From NCBI GenBank assembly GCA_003246475.1, contig QKAL01000078.1:1-43858 (forward strand): a DNA stretch of 43,858 nt. Direction: 5' to 3'. Below the pieces are notes generated by a model. The model did not search any database. It was given only the letters and a program-made list of their open reading frames with translations, and was not told where the DNA came from. This document shows, in pieces, positions 27,827-37,299 of this stretch. Made by a program: the position numbers and the translations under genes. Source of the stretch: Lentisphaerota bacterium (GTDB lineage Bacteria; Verrucomicrobiota; Lentisphaeria; Victivallales; SZUA-371). The number at the start of each line of letters is the position of its first letter. Within the stretch, counting starts at the first letter, position 1.

Positions 27827-29560
27827 TTATTTATCAAATTCTGATGGCATGATGGTCGGTTCCGGGATCAGTGCCTCGTTGCCGGTGATCCTGCCGACTT
27901 CGGTGTCCAGAAACGGCTGTGGTTTCGGCACTTTGGCAGAGTGGTCTGTTCCGGTAATCTGCAATCCGGATAGTGTGGTGAACTTTGCCGGGTCCTTGAG
28001 CACAGGACGGGCAAAATGGAGCAAATAATTACGCAGATGAGCCGGATCGGCGGAAAATTTGCCGGACAGTGCCAGTAGCTGATAGGCCTTCTCGTCCATG
28101 CCGCGTTGAATCAGTGCGCTGGTCCGCATGATGACGGCCAGATCCTTGAGTTCGGCGGCCAGGATCCGATTTTTTTCATTGCAGGAGAGCTCCAGCAGCC
28201 GCCGGACTGCGGCCATTGTCAGTTCCGGACGTCCGGCAAGATTGGCGCAGGTCCCGTAGCACAGCCAGAAATATGCCGTATTTTTCTCGGTTTCCGGGAG
28301 TGCCATAAGTATTTCCGCGCTCCAGGTCATCGGCATTTTCAACGCATGGATGAGGTACCAGTCGTTGCGAAGATAATAATCGGACGGCTGTTCCGCTACG
28401 GCTTTCCGGAAGGTGTCGCTGTCGGGGGTGATGATGCCGGATTGGAATCCGGAGATGATGCGGTGCATGTTTGACACATTTTTCAACCAGTCTGAGGGTG
28501 ATTGTTTTTTATCCCAGCTGAGGCGGATGAAATAATAAAGCCCGGTCGTGACGTCGAGTTCGGCGGCATTGGGCGAGTTGAGGTTGTTGTTGGCGGCGAG
28601 CTGATACAGTATCATGGCGTTGACGGCTGCCTGGGGTTGATCTTTCGCCTGTTTGAAATAGTAATTACCAAGCAGTTCAATGGCTTGTGGATAATCTTTG
28701 GCGATGGCTTGTTCATACCATTTTACTCCCTCGGCCGGCTGACATGAAGCGTTCTTGTCGTCAAGATATAGCATACCGAGTTCAGTCATTGCCGGAGGGT
28801 ATGACATCTGTGCCGCCTGATTTAAATATCCCTCGGCAAGCATGGTGTTTTTCTCCGTACCGACACCGTCGCGGTACATCAGCGCCAGTGTTGTCATGGC
28901 GGCGGGTGAGTTTTTGGATGCAGCTTCCTTGTACCAGTTCAGCGCGGGGACATATTTTTGCTGTGACATATAGATACCGGCCAGCCCGACCATTGCCTCA
29001 GGCAGTCCTGCCATGGCGGCACGTAAAAGCAGTTTGCGGGCGGCCTCGGGATTAGGCGGGATCCCGTATCCGTTCATATACATCCCGGCAAGGTCGGCCA
29101 TGGCGGGAACATAGTCGCAGTTGGCGGCGTTGTTGAGCAGGGTAAACGCTTTCCGGTAATCTTTATCGCAGCCTCGGCCGTAGAGATACATGGTGGCGAG
29201 GTCGGTCATTGCCTGAGGAGTATTATCCGCCGCCATCTTTTCCATACCGGGACGGGCGGCTGCGTAAAGGCGGGCTGCCTCATCGCGGTTGACGGGTTGC
29301 GATCCCAGACCATATTCGTTGATTATTCCCAGTGCGTACATGCCGACCGGATCGTTTTTGTCTGCCGACTCCCGGGCCCATTTCAACGCCAGTTCGTAAT
29401 TGACTTTATACATCATGCCGTTAAGGTAGTTTTCGGCCAGTACTCCCTGGAAATACGGGTTGCCGTTGACTGCCTGTTCGATGACGATTTCCTTATTGGT
29501 TCTGCAGCCGCAGAAGGCGCAGGCCGCCAGCAATGCTATAAACAGAGGCGCTTTTTTCAT
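27827..29560 (-). CDS. Sel1-like repeat lipoprotein
   Basis: Lipobox-like signal MKKAPLFIALLAACAFCGC; many Sel1/TPR repeats (AMTDLATMYLYGRGCDKDYRKAFTLLNNAA etc.). Confidence 0.88.
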   Translation of the reverse strand: MKKAPLFIALLAACAFCGCRTNKEIVIEQAVNGNPYFQGVLAENYLNGMMYKVNYELALKWARESADKNDPVGMYALGIINEYGLGSQPVNRDEAARLYAAARPGMEKMAADNTPQAMTDLATMYLYGRGCDKDYRKAFTLLNNAANCDYVPAMADLAGMYMNGYGIPPNPEAARKLLLRAAMAGLPEAMVGLAGIYMSQQKYVPALNWYKEAASKNSPAAMTTLALMYRDGVGTEKNTMLAEGYLNQAAQMSYPPAMTELGMLYLDDKNASCQPAEGVKWYEQAIAKDYPQAIELLGNYYFKQAKDQPQAAVNAMILYQLAANNNLNSPNAAELDVTTGLYYFIRLSWDKKQSPSDWLKNVSNMHRIISGFQSGIITPDSDTFRKAVAEQPSDYYLRNDWYLIHALKMPMTWSAEILMALPETEKNTAYFWLCYGTCANLAGRPELTMAAVRRLLELSCNEKNRILAAELKDLAVIMRTSALIQRGMDEKAYQLLALSGKFSADPAHLRNYLLHFARPVLKDPAKFTTLSGLQITGTDHSAKVPKPQPFLDTEVGRITGNEALIPEPTIMPSEFDK

Positions 29561-29579
29561 TTGAGTGGGTCCTGTTGAA

Positions 29580-30605
29580 TTAAGGGGTTACTTCCCGGGG
29601 TTTTTGAGGCATTGGTTTCAGTGGGTAATTTTCGCTTTCCCGGGCAATTGAAGAGAAACGCCGCGAATTATCGCTGGCGCGTTGTGCGGTAAGGTACATG
29701 TTGGAAATACGCTGGATCTCGGAATGTTTAAGAAATTCCGGGCCGAAAATACTGTTGAAAGTTTCGCTGTTGCTGGAAATGATTCCCCCGATCAACATTT
29801 TCTGCCCTTCCTTGATCCGAACCCGTGAGCTGAGCTGGACGACTTTGATGTTTTTACGGAACCCCTTTTTATCCTTGTAGCGGATTTCCGGATAGATCTC
29901 CACGTCAATGGTACCGTCATTGTTCCAGAGCGGTCTGACGTAAAGTCCTGCGCCTACCGTGGTCATCTGCGGCGATCCGGCATATTTCATGTTGAAAACT
30001 GGTTTGCCGTTCTGGATCACGACGGTTTTCCCCGGGTTGCGCCTCATAAATTCCAGCCATGAAGGGTCGATCTGGCTCTGTCCGGTCCAGATCGAGGCGG
30101 GAAGGCCGCTGCGGGTAACGATAAACTGGCCGGTGAAACGTTGTTCAGCCTTGTTTTTCATTTTTGCTTTGACGTTGGAATCGTTCCATTTTTTGACGTC
30201 GCCGTCGTTCTGAGGTTTGACTTTGACATAAGAGACGTTTTCCTGTCCTGCATCGGAATATTCGAAATCGATACGGATATTGGGGGCATTCTGGTCGGAT
30301 TCACGCAGAAAATCGCTGATCTTCTTTATTACGGCAGGAACGTCGTATACCAGTACCGATGCCTTGTTTTCCTCGTAGATGAGCAATCCGCCAGGAGAGA
30401 GCCACGGACGGCAGGTCTTGTCGACCGCTTCATATTCGATAACTCCAAGCGGCAACAACTTATAATCCATTTCCTCGCTGCGCCGGTCCTTGATTACAAC
30501 GGTACGTGGTTTGGCTGGACTCTTTTCGGCCGCGGTCAGGGCGGGCATGGCACAGCAGCCGGCCAGGACTGCACTTAACAAACGGAACGCATATTTTATA
30601 GACAT
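29580..30605 (-). CDS. Short secretin-related protein
   Basis: NKASVLVYDVPAVIKKISDFLRE..NIRIDFEY; VGAGLYVRPLWNNDGTIDVEIYPEIRYKD and SSRVRIKEGQKMLIGGIISS resemble the end of the GspD/PilQ secretin domain. Confidence 0.6.
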   Translation of the reverse strand: MSIKYAFRLLSAVLAGCCAMPALTAAEKSPAKPRTVVIKDRRSEEMDYKLLPLGVIEYEAVDKTCRPWLSPGGLLIYEENKASVLVYDVPAVIKKISDFLRESDQNAPNIRIDFEYSDAGQENVSYVKVKPQNDGDVKKWNDSNVKAKMKNKAEQRFTGQFIVTRSGLPASIWTGQSQIDPSWLEFMRRNPGKTVVIQNGKPVFNMKYAGSPQMTTVGAGLYVRPLWNNDGTIDVEIYPEIRYKDKKGFRKNIKVVQLSSRVRIKEGQKMLIGGIISSNSETFNSIFGPEFLKHSEIQRISNMYLTAQRASDNSRRFSSIARESENYPLKPMPQKPREVTP

Positions 30606-30722
30606 GATCTTTCCTGGGTTATTCTTCGGCGATAATCTACACTGTTTTTATCCGGATTGCAATTCGAACCGGGAAATGGTATATTGTTAAAGAACAATAT
30701 TATCGGCGAGGGGGGGATATTG

Positions 30723-31496
30723 ATGAGAACGGTTATTTATTATTTTACCGGGACTGGAAATTCGCTGGCGCTGGCCAGAAGTCTGGGGCTTCGGCTGAAT
30801 GGCGCTGAACTGGTCAATCTCCGCCGACTGGACGGCCAGGATGTCACTATTGATGCCGATCGCGTTGGAATTGTTTTTCCGGTTTACTCCTTCGGGCCCC
30901 CTGCCATAGTCAAGCGCTTTCTCGAGCATATTGTCTCCTGCCAGGCGCCTTATGTCTTTGCCATCTGTAACTGCGGCGGTATGCAGGGGGGCACGTTACA
31001 GATAGTCAAGGAATTGCTGGAACGTAAAAATATCCGTCTCAATGCCTCGTTTAATATTGTTATGCCGAGCAACTACATCCCTTTCGGCGGTGCGGAGCCG
31101 GAAGCGAAACAGCAACGCCATTTTCAGCGGGCAGAAGAAAAACTAGCCGCGATTGCTGCGAGGATTGAAGCGAAAGAGGATACTGGAATCGACAAAACTC
31201 CGCTGCTGCCGTGTTGGCTTTCGAACTGGGGATACGACTTTTTCCTGTCCCGAAGAACCAGTATGGGGAAAAAATTCTTTGCCGGCGATAAATGTACCGG
31301 TTGCGGACGTTGTGTTAAGATCTGCCCGGTCGGCAACATTGAACTCAAAGAAGGCAGACCCGTCTGGGGCGATCGTTGCGAACTGTGCATGGCGTGTTTG
31401 CAGTGGTGTCCCGTCGAGGCGATAGCCCTCGGGCGCGAATACCCGAAACGCCGACATTATCATCACCCCCAGGTTACCGTCAACGACTTGCTATAA
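30723..31496 (+). CDS. EFR1-type flavodoxin-ferredoxin fusion protein
   Basis: IYYFTGTGNSLALARSL flavodoxin loop; two 4Fe-4S motifs CTGCGRCVKICP and CELCMACLQWCP. Confidence 0.9.
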   Translation: MRTVIYYFTGTGNSLALARSLGLRLNGAELVNLRRLDGQDVTIDADRVGIVFPVYSFGPPAIVKRFLEHIVSCQAPYVFAICNCGGMQGGTLQIVKELLERKNIRLNASFNIVMPSNYIPFGGAEPEAKQQRHFQRAEEKLAAIAARIEAKEDTGIDKTPLLPCWLSNWGYDFFLSRRTSMGKKFFAGDKCTGCGRCVKICPVGNIELKEGRPVWGDRCELCMACLQWCPVEAIALGREYPKRRHYHHPQVTVNDLL

Positions 31497-31510
31497 TGCT
31501 GCGGTGGCTC

Positions 31511-32146
31511 TCAACGGAGTCTGGCTCTGAGTATTGCGGTCAATTGATCTTCGGATAGTTTCAAGCCGCCGCCCACGGCGCGGATAACCTGCCGATAGAC
31601 CGCAGACAGTTCCTCTTCCGGGAAAAACAGCGGGGGCATTCCGTTAACTTCGTCGAGTGCGGCAGTGATTTTATCCGCCAGTTCCCCATAGACGTCTTTG
31701 ACCAGCGCAGCGGTATCGGAAGACCCGGTAAGATGTCGCTGGTATACCTCCATGGCGTTGAAGCTCAGCGCGACGGTACGCGGGTATCCCGAACACATCA
31801 GATTCCAGGGGTCGCCCCCGGTTTCCTGGTCGCCGCAGTGTCGGAAGTCACTGCGGATCAGCACGGCGGGCAGGTCGAGCATCTTTGCGGTAACGAATTC
31901 GACGACAGTCCCGGAGTCGAGGTCGGTGCCGTCAAAGTTGAAGATGGCGGTCTGGCATTCCAGCAGCATTTGAAAATCATGGTTGCGGATGGATTGGGCG
32001 CGGTGTTCCGGCGGCTCGCTCTCCTGCGGCAATACCGGCAGGTAGCGTCCGGCCGACGCGGTATTGATGGCATCGGCAAGCAGACGATTGCCGATCAGAT
32101 GTTTATGATCAAAAAGTTCTCCGGCAAAATAGACTTTGCGTGCCAT
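31511..32146 (-). CDS. Nucleoside 2-deoxyribosyltransferase family protein
   Basis: KVYFAGELFDHKHLIGNRLLADAI; FNFDGTDLDSGTVVEFVTAKMLDLPAVLIRSDFR; ATG 32146 preferred. Confidence 0.78.
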   Translation of the reverse strand: MARKVYFAGELFDHKHLIGNRLLADAINTASAGRYLPVLPQESEPPEHRAQSIRNHDFQMLLECQTAIFNFDGTDLDSGTVVEFVTAKMLDLPAVLIRSDFRHCGDQETGGDPWNLMCSGYPRTVALSFNAMEVYQRHLTGSSDTAALVKDVYGELADKITAALDEVNGMPPLFFPEEELSAVYRQVIRAVGGGLKLSEDQLTAILRARLR

Positions 32147-32159
32147 GGCCCATTCGTCC

Positions 32160-32591
32160 TTAATGGTTGTCGTCGTTGATGCTTTTATTGCGGTATTCCA
32201 GATCGTTGCGTTGGGTAAATCCCATCGATTCCCAGAAACGGTTGCCGCTGTCATTGTCCTTGAAGGCAACCAGCGCCAGCTTGTTGATGCTCTCGTCTTT
32301 CATTGCGTTGATGACGCTTTTGACCAGAGCCCGGCCTATACCGCTCCGGCGACGTGATGTGGCGACGGCGGCGTGGTAAATGTAACCGCGCCGCCCGTCG
32401 TGCCCGCTGAGGATTGCGCCGACAACGCCGTCATTGTCTTCAGCCACAAAGCAGGTGGAGGGATTACGTGCCAGAAAGCGGCTGATGCCTTCCGGCGTGT
32501 CGTCGAGACTGCGCAAGCCCATGCCGGGTGTGGCTTCCCACAGCCGGAAGACCTGATCGTAATCTTCGATTTGCATCAATCTTATCCGCAT
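32160..32591 (-). CDS. GNAT family N-acetyltransferase
   Basis: YHAAVATSRRRSGIGRALVKSVINAMKDESINKLALVAFKDNDSGNRFWESMGF. Confidence 0.92.
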   Translation of the reverse strand: MRIRLMQIEDYDQVFRLWEATPGMGLRSLDDTPEGISRFLARNPSTCFVAEDNDGVVGAILSGHDGRRGYIYHAAVATSRRRSGIGRALVKSVINAMKDESINKLALVAFKDNDSGNRFWESMGFTQRNDLEYRNKSINDDNH

Positions 32592-32607
32592 AACCGTCCC
32601 TGTATAA

Positions 32608-32644
32608 TGAAAATCCCTGCCGCGATAACATACCACGGCAGGGA
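32608..32644 (-). terminator. Rho-independent terminator downstream of the ConA-like gene
   Basis: Perfect 9-bp arms TCCCTGCCG (32614-32622) / CGGCAGGGA (32636-32644), followed on minus strand by ttttcatt. Confidence 0.7.
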
Positions 32645-32670
32645 CGATAATCAAACATTTAGGGAGAGGT

Positions 32671-33384
32671 TTATGGCTTCTCCATCAGTGCCTTCATTTC
32701 CTTATCGTTGATGGCGTGGCCGATAAAATTGATAGCCGTCAGGTATTGTGGAGAAGAGCTGCAGCTCTCAATGGTCACGGGATTTTCATTGGAGTCCGCT
32801 GGCTTGTTGTTGACGCCGAATTGACCGGAGAGTCTACCGTCTACCAGCGTCTGCATTCCTCTGCCGTCCGGATTGAAGATCATAAAATAGTCATGCCATT
32901 CCCCAATCTTGCCCGGATTCCCCCATGCAGAGTAGGTTTTCCCATCCTGTTGTACTTGTGCAACCCACAGCATGTTGCCCTTTTCTTCGAAAATACGGAT
33001 CATGAAAGTGTCTTTTTTTCCGATGCGGATATCGCCTTTGCCGGTGTTGAAAAGGCGAAAGTGGACGGTGAAAGGGCCGTCGTCGAGCATGAGCGCCTGG
33101 TTGTCTCCAGTACCGAAGTTCACCCCGTGCGACATTCCCATCACCATTGCCGTTTTCCCACCAGGCACCTGCAGATCATTGTTCTTGAATTTTATCGACT
33201 TGGCCCAGACCGGATAGTTGATTCGGGTAATATATTTGGCTTCGGTACAGGAATCGGCCAGATCGGAATTTTCCACGTTACCGGTTTTATCGGGAAATTT
33301 CAGGTCCGCGATTTTATCAATCGCCTCTTGAGCATAGACAGCCAGCGAAAGCGCGGCGAACATTAAAGTTAAAGCTTTTTTCAT
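32671..33384 (-). CDS. Secreted concanavalin A-like/LamG-like protein
   Basis: Signal peptide MKKALTLMFAALSLAVYAQ; beta-rich GPFTVHFRLFN..HDYFMIFNPDGRGMQTLVDGRLSGQ..YLTAINFIGHAINDKEMKALM. Confidence 0.55.
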   Translation of the reverse strand: MKKALTLMFAALSLAVYAQEAIDKIADLKFPDKTGNVENSDLADSCTEAKYITRINYPVWAKSIKFKNNDLQVPGGKTAMVMGMSHGVNFGTGDNQALMLDDGPFTVHFRLFNTGKGDIRIGKKDTFMIRIFEEKGNMLWVAQVQQDGKTYSAWGNPGKIGEWHDYFMIFNPDGRGMQTLVDGRLSGQFGVNNKPADSNENPVTIESCSSSPQYLTAINFIGHAINDKEMKALMEKP

Positions 33385-33397
33385 AATAATCTCCTCG

Positions 33398-36300
33398 TTA
33401 TTGTTTGTTGATTGTCCATGTAGAATAACCGTAACCGGGCATGGCGACATTGGCGCGGCCGTTTTCGAGCCTTACCTTGGAACCATCGGCAACATTTTTC
33501 AACCAGCCGTTTAACTTCTGCGGCAGTTCGAGTTTCCAGCATCCGGCGTTAGGTCCCGAATTTGCCAGCATCAGAACCGTTGTCCGGTCGCTGCCGGAAA
33601 GCGCGGTCATCAATTCCAGTGCCTCAAGCTGCTGCCCGGCACGTATTGCCGAGATCTCCGGTTCAATTCCGAGTTCATTGCGGATGATGCCGCCGATCAG
33701 ATGGCTTAGCCCCTCCGAATAGATTGAGTCGAAGGCGCAGTAGACCACCTGCTTGTCGGTGGATTGAATGATTGATGGATAGGCATCCTGATTGGCTGCC
33801 AGCCAGATATTCTGTTCCAGCGCCACCGGAGGGATGTACCCGGGAATGAGTTCTTTCATCGGTGCGGGATTGACCATCTCCGGAGCTTGGACAACCAGTT
33901 CGGTCATGAAGGACGGATAGAGTTCCGGTGCAACTTCGACGATGCGCATCTGACCTCTTTTCCAGGGCGCCGCCGTGCGGCTTTTGAGTCCGAGGAACGA
34001 GGGAATGTCAATTGGCTTAAAATACTCATCCCTTTCGAAGCTGTGCCCGAAAGCGAGAATCTTGCCGCCTTTGCGGTGGAACTCCGCCACCTGCTCCAGT
34101 TCTGAACGGGAGAGAATCGACAGGCTTGGGACCACCAGCAGACGGTAATTTTTCAACCGTTCCGCCAGTTGACGGTTGCTGACGAAATCCACGGCAAAAT
34201 GCTGGTTGCGAACGAGGTCGAAGGTCTGACTGAGGCGCCGCGTATACTCGTCCTTGAGCGAATCGTCAGGTGCGCCCTGATACTGGATGGTCGAGGAAGA
34301 AGATATCAACACCGCAATCTCTGCTTTATGCCGGGGCTGCGCGAAAACATCCTGATTCTTATTGATAAGGGTGAATAACTCTTTCAATCTGGCGCGAACC
34401 GCCGGAGGACAGGAGGTGTCGTCGAAAAATCCGAAATCCTGAATTTTACCGGCGGCGAAGAAGAAAATACCGCGGCAGCCGCCCAATACCTGAACGAACA
34501 GCTGTAAGGCGGCATGTTCCGGTTTCAGCGGTGGAATTGCCTTCTGGGGATGCGTTTCGTAGGTGATGACCGGACCTTTGCGATTCAGACTGCGGCTTAC
34601 TTCCATGATGTCGCGATAATGAAACAGCGAACCGTTGTATCCGTCACAGCCGTAGATGTCCTGGCTGGCGTCCTGCAGCACGATGTCGTTGAGATATACC
34701 GAGTCGCCGGTCAGCATCGCCACCGGGTGCTTGGACGTCATGTTGGCATCGGGCGCATTTTTCTTGAAAACGTCCCTTTCCCATTTGAAGAAATCGGCAA
34801 ATGCCTGCTGGTTGTATTCAACCCAGTGGTACCAGAATCGATGGTTTTCCGCCGCGAACTTCGGCGGCATGATTGCGGCAAATGAAGCAAATTTCGTTCC
34901 CATTTCCCCGTTGAAAGCACTAATCGTTTTATATTTCTTGGCCATGTCCCGCCGGAAGGCCGCCAGCCCGTCAGGAGAGGCGTCTAACCCGTAACCCGGC
35001 TCGTTCCAATTAACGAAAGCGCCGACGTTGTCGTCCTCTCCGACCTCTTTGGCAATCACGGTCCAGAATTTTTCCAGCGCCGAGCGAAAGACCGGATTGT
35101 GAATGCTGTGACGAAACCACAATCCGATGTCTTTCCCCTCGACGTCTTTGGGATTCGGCCCGGCGGTATCGCCCAGCCAGCCCGGGATGTAATGCCCGGT
35201 CAACAGTGGAAAGATGACGATTTCGTTGCGTTCGGCACAATTGTGAAGGTCATGGACTTTCTTCAGTCCTTCCGGACTTATCTTGTCCGGCGAATCGGGA
35301 AAAATATCGACCAGTGAATATTCCTGATGCACGGAGTTCATACCGATGGAAATGGCTTCCTTCAGGCCGTCGTCATCCGCGCCGAACACGAATCCAAGTG
35401 GAAAGAACGGGCGGTTGCCGCGAAACAACATCCCGTTCTCCACCCTCAGCCGACGTTGCGGCATAGGGTTTAAGGTTACTTCGTCGCTGGTATCGTCACT
35501 ATTTTTTTTTTGAGCCATTTTTTCCAGCATTTCCATGGCCGGTCGGAACTGGTCGTTACAGCGCACCAGTCCGTAGCTGTAGTCGTTGACACTTGTGCCC
35601 GGCGGCAGGCTATTCTGCAGATTTGTACGGGCTTCGCCGGAACTTTCGTCCTCCGCTTTGTAGGCGTAGATATAGTGGCGCTGATATAGCCCGGCGCGAT
35701 TGTTGAACACGATACACTGCTTCAGCATTGCGGATTGCTGGTCGTCGTAATACTTCGGTGCATCTTTGGCCGGGATTCCCCAGGCTTTGACCACCGCTTC
35801 GGCGCTGACGCCGTATTCAGTATTCCACATCGGCTTGCGGTTGTCTTTATGTTTGTTCATGACCATGCGCAGTTTGTGGCCGCGTTCGATGAAACCCCAG
35901 AACAATGGAACGCCGTAGGTGTGGATATTCATGATATCAAAGAAGTTCTTGCCACCGCCTTGGTATACGCCTTCGGGAAAATCCTGCCAATCGGTAAGTC
36001 CGCCGATTACCACCACCGCGTCTGGATTGGCCTGTTTGATTGCCGGGTAGGCGAGCTTCAGCATTTCGGCGTACATCTTGCCCCGTTCCAGCATCGGGAC
36101 ATTATCGAATGCGCCGAAAAGCGGGGTGAACGCCACATCCATTTCGTTCCAGAGTTCCCAATATTTAACCTGAGGATATCGTTTGGCCAACATGCTCATC
36201 AGTGCGGCAAAGCGTTTATACGATTCCTGCCGGGTCTTAAAGCTCACTCCTGGACAGGCTCCGTGGACAACCATCAACGGTTCCAACCCGTTGTCGGTGT

Positions 36301-36649
36301 ACTTTTTGACCAGCTTGTCAAGCTTTGCCAGCGCTGAGCGGCTGTATACTCCGGGCTTCTCGGTCTTCTCAAGATTCTGCCAGTAGATGGTCTGGCGCAC
36401 GTGCTTGATCCCGGCCTTTTTCAACCCCGCGACAGCCGCGTCGCTCAGCTCATGGGCGTTTATCCCCGTTTCGGGTTGGGAGCTAACCTGTTTCCCGGCG
36501 ACCAGATAATCTGCGGGAAGACCCTGTTTTTCAAGTTTTGCCTTGAGCGCATTGATTTCCTGTTCGAACTTTTTCCAGTCGGTGGCGTGACTTACCACTG
36601 ACATCACGCAACATAACGTGATTGCCGCCAATAGTTTTCTGATGAACAT
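33398..36649 (-). CDS. Secreted two-module glycoside hydrolase (N-terminal GH39/GH5-like TIM barrel + C-terminal GH42-like barrel)
   Basis: Signal peptide; module 1 VKYWELWNEMD and MWNTEYGVS; module 2 AFVNWNEPGYGLDASPDGLAAFRRDMAKKYKTISAFNGEMG and VITYETHPQ; GATase-like region LLVVPSLSILSRSELEQVAEFHRKGGKILAFG. Confidence 0.8.
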   Translation of the reverse strand: MFIRKLLAAITLCCVMSVVSHATDWKKFEQEINALKAKLEKQGLPADYLVAGKQVSSQPETGINAHELSDAAVAGLKKAGIKHVRQTIYWQNLEKTEKPGVYSRSALAKLDKLVKKYTDNGLEPLMVVHGACPGVSFKTRQESYKRFAALMSMLAKRYPQVKYWELWNEMDVAFTPLFGAFDNVPMLERGKMYAEMLKLAYPAIKQANPDAVVVIGGLTDWQDFPEGVYQGGGKNFFDIMNIHTYGVPLFWGFIERGHKLRMVMNKHKDNRKPMWNTEYGVSAEAVVKAWGIPAKDAPKYYDDQQSAMLKQCIVFNNRAGLYQRHYIYAYKAEDESSGEARTNLQNSLPPGTSVNDYSYGLVRCNDQFRPAMEMLEKMAQKKNSDDTSDEVTLNPMPQRRLRVENGMLFRGNRPFFPLGFVFGADDDGLKEAISIGMNSVHQEYSLVDIFPDSPDKISPEGLKKVHDLHNCAERNEIVIFPLLTGHYIPGWLGDTAGPNPKDVEGKDIGLWFRHSIHNPVFRSALEKFWTVIAKEVGEDDNVGAFVNWNEPGYGLDASPDGLAAFRRDMAKKYKTISAFNGEMGTKFASFAAIMPPKFAAENHRFWYHWVEYNQQAFADFFKWERDVFKKNAPDANMTSKHPVAMLTGDSVYLNDIVLQDASQDIYGCDGYNGSLFHYRDIMEVSRSLNRKGPVITYETHPQKAIPPLKPEHAALQLFVQVLGGCRGIFFFAAGKIQDFGFFDDTSCPPAVRARLKELFTLINKNQDVFAQPRHKAEIAVLISSSSTIQYQGAPDDSLKDEYTRRLSQTFDLVRNQHFAVDFVSNRQLAERLKNYRLLVVPSLSILSRSELEQVAEFHRKGGKILAFGHSFERDEYFKPIDIPSFLGLKSRTAAPWKRGQMRIVEVAPELYPSFMTELVVQAPEMVNPAPMKELIPGYIPPVALEQNIWLAANQDAYPSIIQSTDKQVVYCAFDSIYSEGLSHLIGGIIRNELGIEPEISAIRAGQQLEALELMTALSGSDRTTVLMLANSGPNAGCWKLELPQKLNGWLKNVADGSKVRLENGRANVAMPGYGYSTWTINKQ

Positions 36650-36672
36650 GTGAGAACTCTTTCGCTTGATTA

Positions 36673-37275
36673 TTAATGGTTATCTAAAACTGAATAGTCC
36701 CAGGCTTTGCCGAGATATTCAGTGAAGGCAACCTGACCGACATGGCCGTCGCCAAAGAGCGCATTGCTGAACTTTTCATGGAAACAGGTGTTGAACGCGC
36801 CGATATCGTCAATACCGATACATTTGGCGCTGGGATTCTTCAGCTTCCGATCCTTACCGAAATAATTGTAATCCGCCCAGGTGGGGTCTTTCAAAAAGTC
36901 GTTCATGTTTTTCGGGCAGTGGAACATCTTGGAACGCTCGTCACCAATGCCTTTTCCCACATCCCAGGACGCAACCGGTCCGATCTGCGGCAGATATGCC
37001 GGTACCAGCAGACCAAACCCGATGCGTTGTGCCCAGTTGCTTACCGGACGGGCATCCCCAATTCCCAATTCCCAGGGACACTGGGGCGAAAAACCGTCGA
37101 AATCATTGGCATACATTTCCATAGCGGTTCCGATCTGTTTCAGTTGGTTGGCGCAGTTGATCTGATGTGCTTTGTTACGGGCGTTACTGAGTGCCGGAAG
37201 CAGCATTGCCGCCAGAATGGCGATAATGGCTATTACTACCAATAGTTCGATGAGTGTGAATTTCATTTTTTGCAT
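36673..37275 (-). CDS. Prepilin-type pseudopilin with H-X9-DG motif
   Basis: [59 protein letters not shown]-terminal [12 protein letters not shown]. Confidence 0.93.
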   Translation of the reverse strand: MQKMKFTLIELLVVIAIIAILAAMLLPALSNARNKAHQINCANQLKQIGTAMEMYANDFDGFSPQCPWELGIGDARPVSNWAQRIGFGLLVPAYLPQIGPVASWDVGKGIGDERSKMFHCPKNMNDFLKDPTWADYNYFGKDRKLKNPSAKCIGIDDIGAFNTCFHEKFSNALFGDGHVGQVAFTEYLGKAWDYSVLDNH

Positions 37276-37299
37276 GTTTTTTCTCCTTCTCTTACCTGA

